Below are positions 5,273 to 6,792 of a stretch of 6,792 nt of DNA, one piece after another; position 1 is the first letter of the stretch, and each line of letters starts with the position of its first letter. The stretch is from Bacillota bacterium. GTDB taxonomy: Bacteria > Bacillota > Clostridia > Lachnospirales > Cellulosilyticaceae. Location of the stretch: assembly GCA_023457875.1 (NCBI GenBank), contig JAEXBC010000124.1, positions 1 to 6,792 of the forward strand, given 5' to 3'. Below the pieces are notes generated by a model, which saw only the letters and a list, made by a program, of their open reading frames with translations, was not told where the DNA came from and made no database searches. A program made the position numbers and the translations under genes.

Positions 5273-6628
5273 CTATGTAGAAACAATGCCTTTTGTTTTC
5301 CATTTGCCGCTGGTATAACGGAGTATACATATCACAGCAGTCGTGACCCATGTTGCCCCTGTTGTCACCCAAATCCCCCAGTACCCCAGCATCGGTATGC
5401 GGGTAAAAACCTGCGAGTATAGGATTCTACAAGCTACTTCTGTAACCCCATTAATCATAGAAAATCCAGCGTCCCCACATCCGTTAAGTAGTGCCCTTGG
5501 AATATAAATCATCCCTAGCGCAAAATAGCAAACACTATTTATCTTAAGTGCCTGAATGCCGATTCTAATTACTTCTTCGTCCTTCACAAAGGCTCCAATA
5601 ATCTGTCCACCAAATAGATAGGCGATAGGTAACATTGAAAAACTAAAGATGAATACCATAAGTATTGATTGATAATAACCTTTTTTGACTCTTTCTTGAT
5701 GATTAGCGCCCATATTTTGCCCAGCAAAAGTGGTCAGCGCCATAGAAAGTGAACCGTATGGTTGCTGAATAATCTGCTCAATTCTACCGATAATCGTGTA
5801 AACTGCCACAATTGTTTCACCAAAACTGTTAACTACTGCCTGAAGTGCCACGCAGGATATGGCAATCATAGAATTTTGCAATGCGATAGGCATTCCCATC
5901 CTAAAGGAATTAATAATAATCTTCTTTTTAGGCTTCATTTGCTGCCTGGTTAGTTTAAAATATGCCACCCTTTTATAGGCATAAAGGATACTGGTGATGG
6001 CAGACACCGTCTGTGCAATAATGGTTGCAACTGCAACACCAAATACACCCATCCCAAAATATAAAACAAAAGCCAAATCCAGTACCACATTAACAATGCT
6101 GGCTATAATCAAAAAAATGAGTGGCGTTTTTGAATCTCCTAAGGCTCTAAGTATAGCAGCCACGCCATTATACATCGCAATGGAAATAATCCCTGCGCAT
6201 GTGGTTCTCATATAGATGATGGCATCTTGAAGAATCTCTTCTGGTGTACCCAAAAGCTTGAGTATTGGACCTGAAAAAATGATGCCTATGATACTTACTA
6301 AAAAGGACACCACCGCAAGGATGTAAATCGAATTGGCAATTGTATTTTTCACATTCTCCTCGTCCCTTGCTCCAAAATACTGTGCAACAATAATCCCTAT
6401 ACCAATTGCCAGTCCAGAGCTAAGGGAGAAAAATAAAAAATTCAGAGAACCGCAGGCCCCAACGGCTGCCAATGCACTTGGCCCCACAAAATTGCCTACA
6501 ACGAGGGAATCCACCATATTATAAAACTGCTGAAAAAGATTTCCCACTAAAAGTGGCATTGCGAACTTTAAAATATGTTTTGCTGGACTGCCACTTGTCA
6601 TATCTGTAATATTTTTATTACCCTTCAT
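5273..6628 (-). CDS. MATE family efflux transporter
   Basis: This 451-residue inner-membrane protein is full length for a multidrug and toxic compound extrusion antiporter, which exports drugs or other cationic compounds driven by sodium or protons. About 12 membrane segments can be drawn in two similar halves (roughly 17-216 and 243-437) joined by a basic loop rich in Lys (RQQMKPKKK, 228-236). Family motifs: PLLVGNLFQQFYNMVDSLVVG (25-45), YNGVAAILRALGDSKTP (153-169) and, in the second half, FAGQNMGANHQERVKKGY (301-318). The type resembles the YoeA-like MATE proteins of Firmicutes; the substrate is not predictable. The ATG has AAGGA nine bases upstream, and the next residues (MTSGSPAKHILKFAMP) match the usual N-terminus. 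No regulator gene adjoins it within the window. A TACAAT (6671-6666, minus strand) could be the -10 box, with no good -35. Confidence 0.95.
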   Translation of the reverse strand: MKGNKNITDMTSGSPAKHILKFAMPLLVGNLFQQFYNMVDSLVVGNFVGPSALAAVGACGSLNFLFFSLSSGLAIGIGIIVAQYFGARDEENVKNTIANSIYILAVVSFLVSIIGIIFSGPILKLLGTPEEILQDAIIYMRTTCAGIISIAMYNGVAAILRALGDSKTPLIFLIIASIVNVVLDLAFVLYFGMGVFGVAVATIIAQTVSAITSILYAYKRVAYFKLTRQQMKPKKKIIINSFRMGMPIALQNSMIAISCVALQAVVNSFGETIVAVYTIIGRIEQIIQQPYGSLSMALTTFAGQNMGANHQERVKKGYYQSILMVFIFSFSMLPIAYLFGGQIIGAFVKDEEVIRIGIQALKINSVCYFALGMIYIPRALLNGCGDAGFSMINGVTEVACRILYSQVFTRIPMLGYWGIWVTTGATWVTTAVICILRYTSGKWKTKGIVST

Positions 6629-6703
6629 ATAACATCATCCTTATGAACAAAATACGTTATATCTCATTGTAATCATTTTTTGTCCTAACAACTAACTATA
6701 CCT

Positions 6704-6720
6704 TGCCTATTAATGCCTAT
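6704..6720. repeat. Direct repeat TGCCTAT, 10-base period, upstream of the MATE gene
   Basis: TGCCTAT occurs at 6704-6710 and again at 6714-6720, exactly one helical turn apart, about 80 bases upstream of the MATE start and just upstream of its possible -10 box. This spacing is what tandem regulator half-sites look like, but the repeat is short and may be chance. Confidence 0.25.
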
Positions 6721-6755
6721 TTTTTGCTGTTTTATGTCATCTGAAAAAGAAAATG

Positions 6756-6784
6756 CTATGGACATGATTGACTATTATCCATAG
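6756..6784 (-). terminator. Inverted repeat near the right edge, possible terminator of an upstream minus-strand gene
   Basis: CTATGGA (6756-6762) and TCCATAG (6778-6784) are perfect 7-base complements separated by 15 bases. Read on the minus strand, the hairpin is followed by CATTTTCTTTTT, a broken T tract, so it may end a minus-strand gene lying beyond the right edge. The loop is long and the T tract interrupted; it could instead be a dyad operator for the MATE gene. Confidence 0.25.
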
Positions 6785-6792
6785 ATTCACTA

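Overview
The window looks like ordinary chromosomal DNA from a low-GC, anaerobic, Gram-positive bacterium of the class Clostridia. The evidence is AT-rich intergenic DNA, strong GGAGGTG-type ribosome binding sites before almost every gene, a two-subunit oxygen-sensitive iron-sulfur L-serine dehydratase, a stand-alone CarD-family regulator, and a MATE pump of the type common in Firmicutes. I cannot name the species; the protein style recalls Alkaliphilus-like Clostridia, but that is only an impression. There are no RNA genes, insertion sequences, CRISPR arrays or phage genes.

Layout from left to right. Positions 1-147 hold an open frame running in from the left edge (uncertain) and a hairpin terminator serving the carD-type gene. 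Positions 168-650 (-) encode a CarD-family RNA-polymerase-binding regulator with a good promoter just upstream. Positions 766-2326 (-) are the sdaAB-sdaAA operon, encoding the two subunits of L-serine ammonia-lyase, which turns serine into pyruvate and ammonia. Positions 2327-2524 are a divergent intergenic region whose minus-strand reading is very purine-rich. Positions 2525-3560 (+) carry two tandem genes for small secreted, all-helical, cysteine-free paralogous proteins that I do not recognise. Positions 3585-4403 (-) encode a sugar-phosphate isomerase/epimerase-like TIM barrel. Positions 4524-5159 (+) encode a SIMPL-domain (DUF541) protein without a signal peptide. A perfect bidirectional terminator lies at 5213-5251, and 5273-6628 (-) encode a MATE-family multidrug/sodium antiporter. 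The last 164 bases are non-coding, with a short direct repeat and an inverted repeat.

The genes do not form one pathway. The only clear functional unit is the serine dehydratase pair. The tandem secreted pair is a second transcription unit and the part of the window most likely to be undescribed. The remaining genes are single-gene units arranged convergently or divergently. I see no convincing new multi-gene system.
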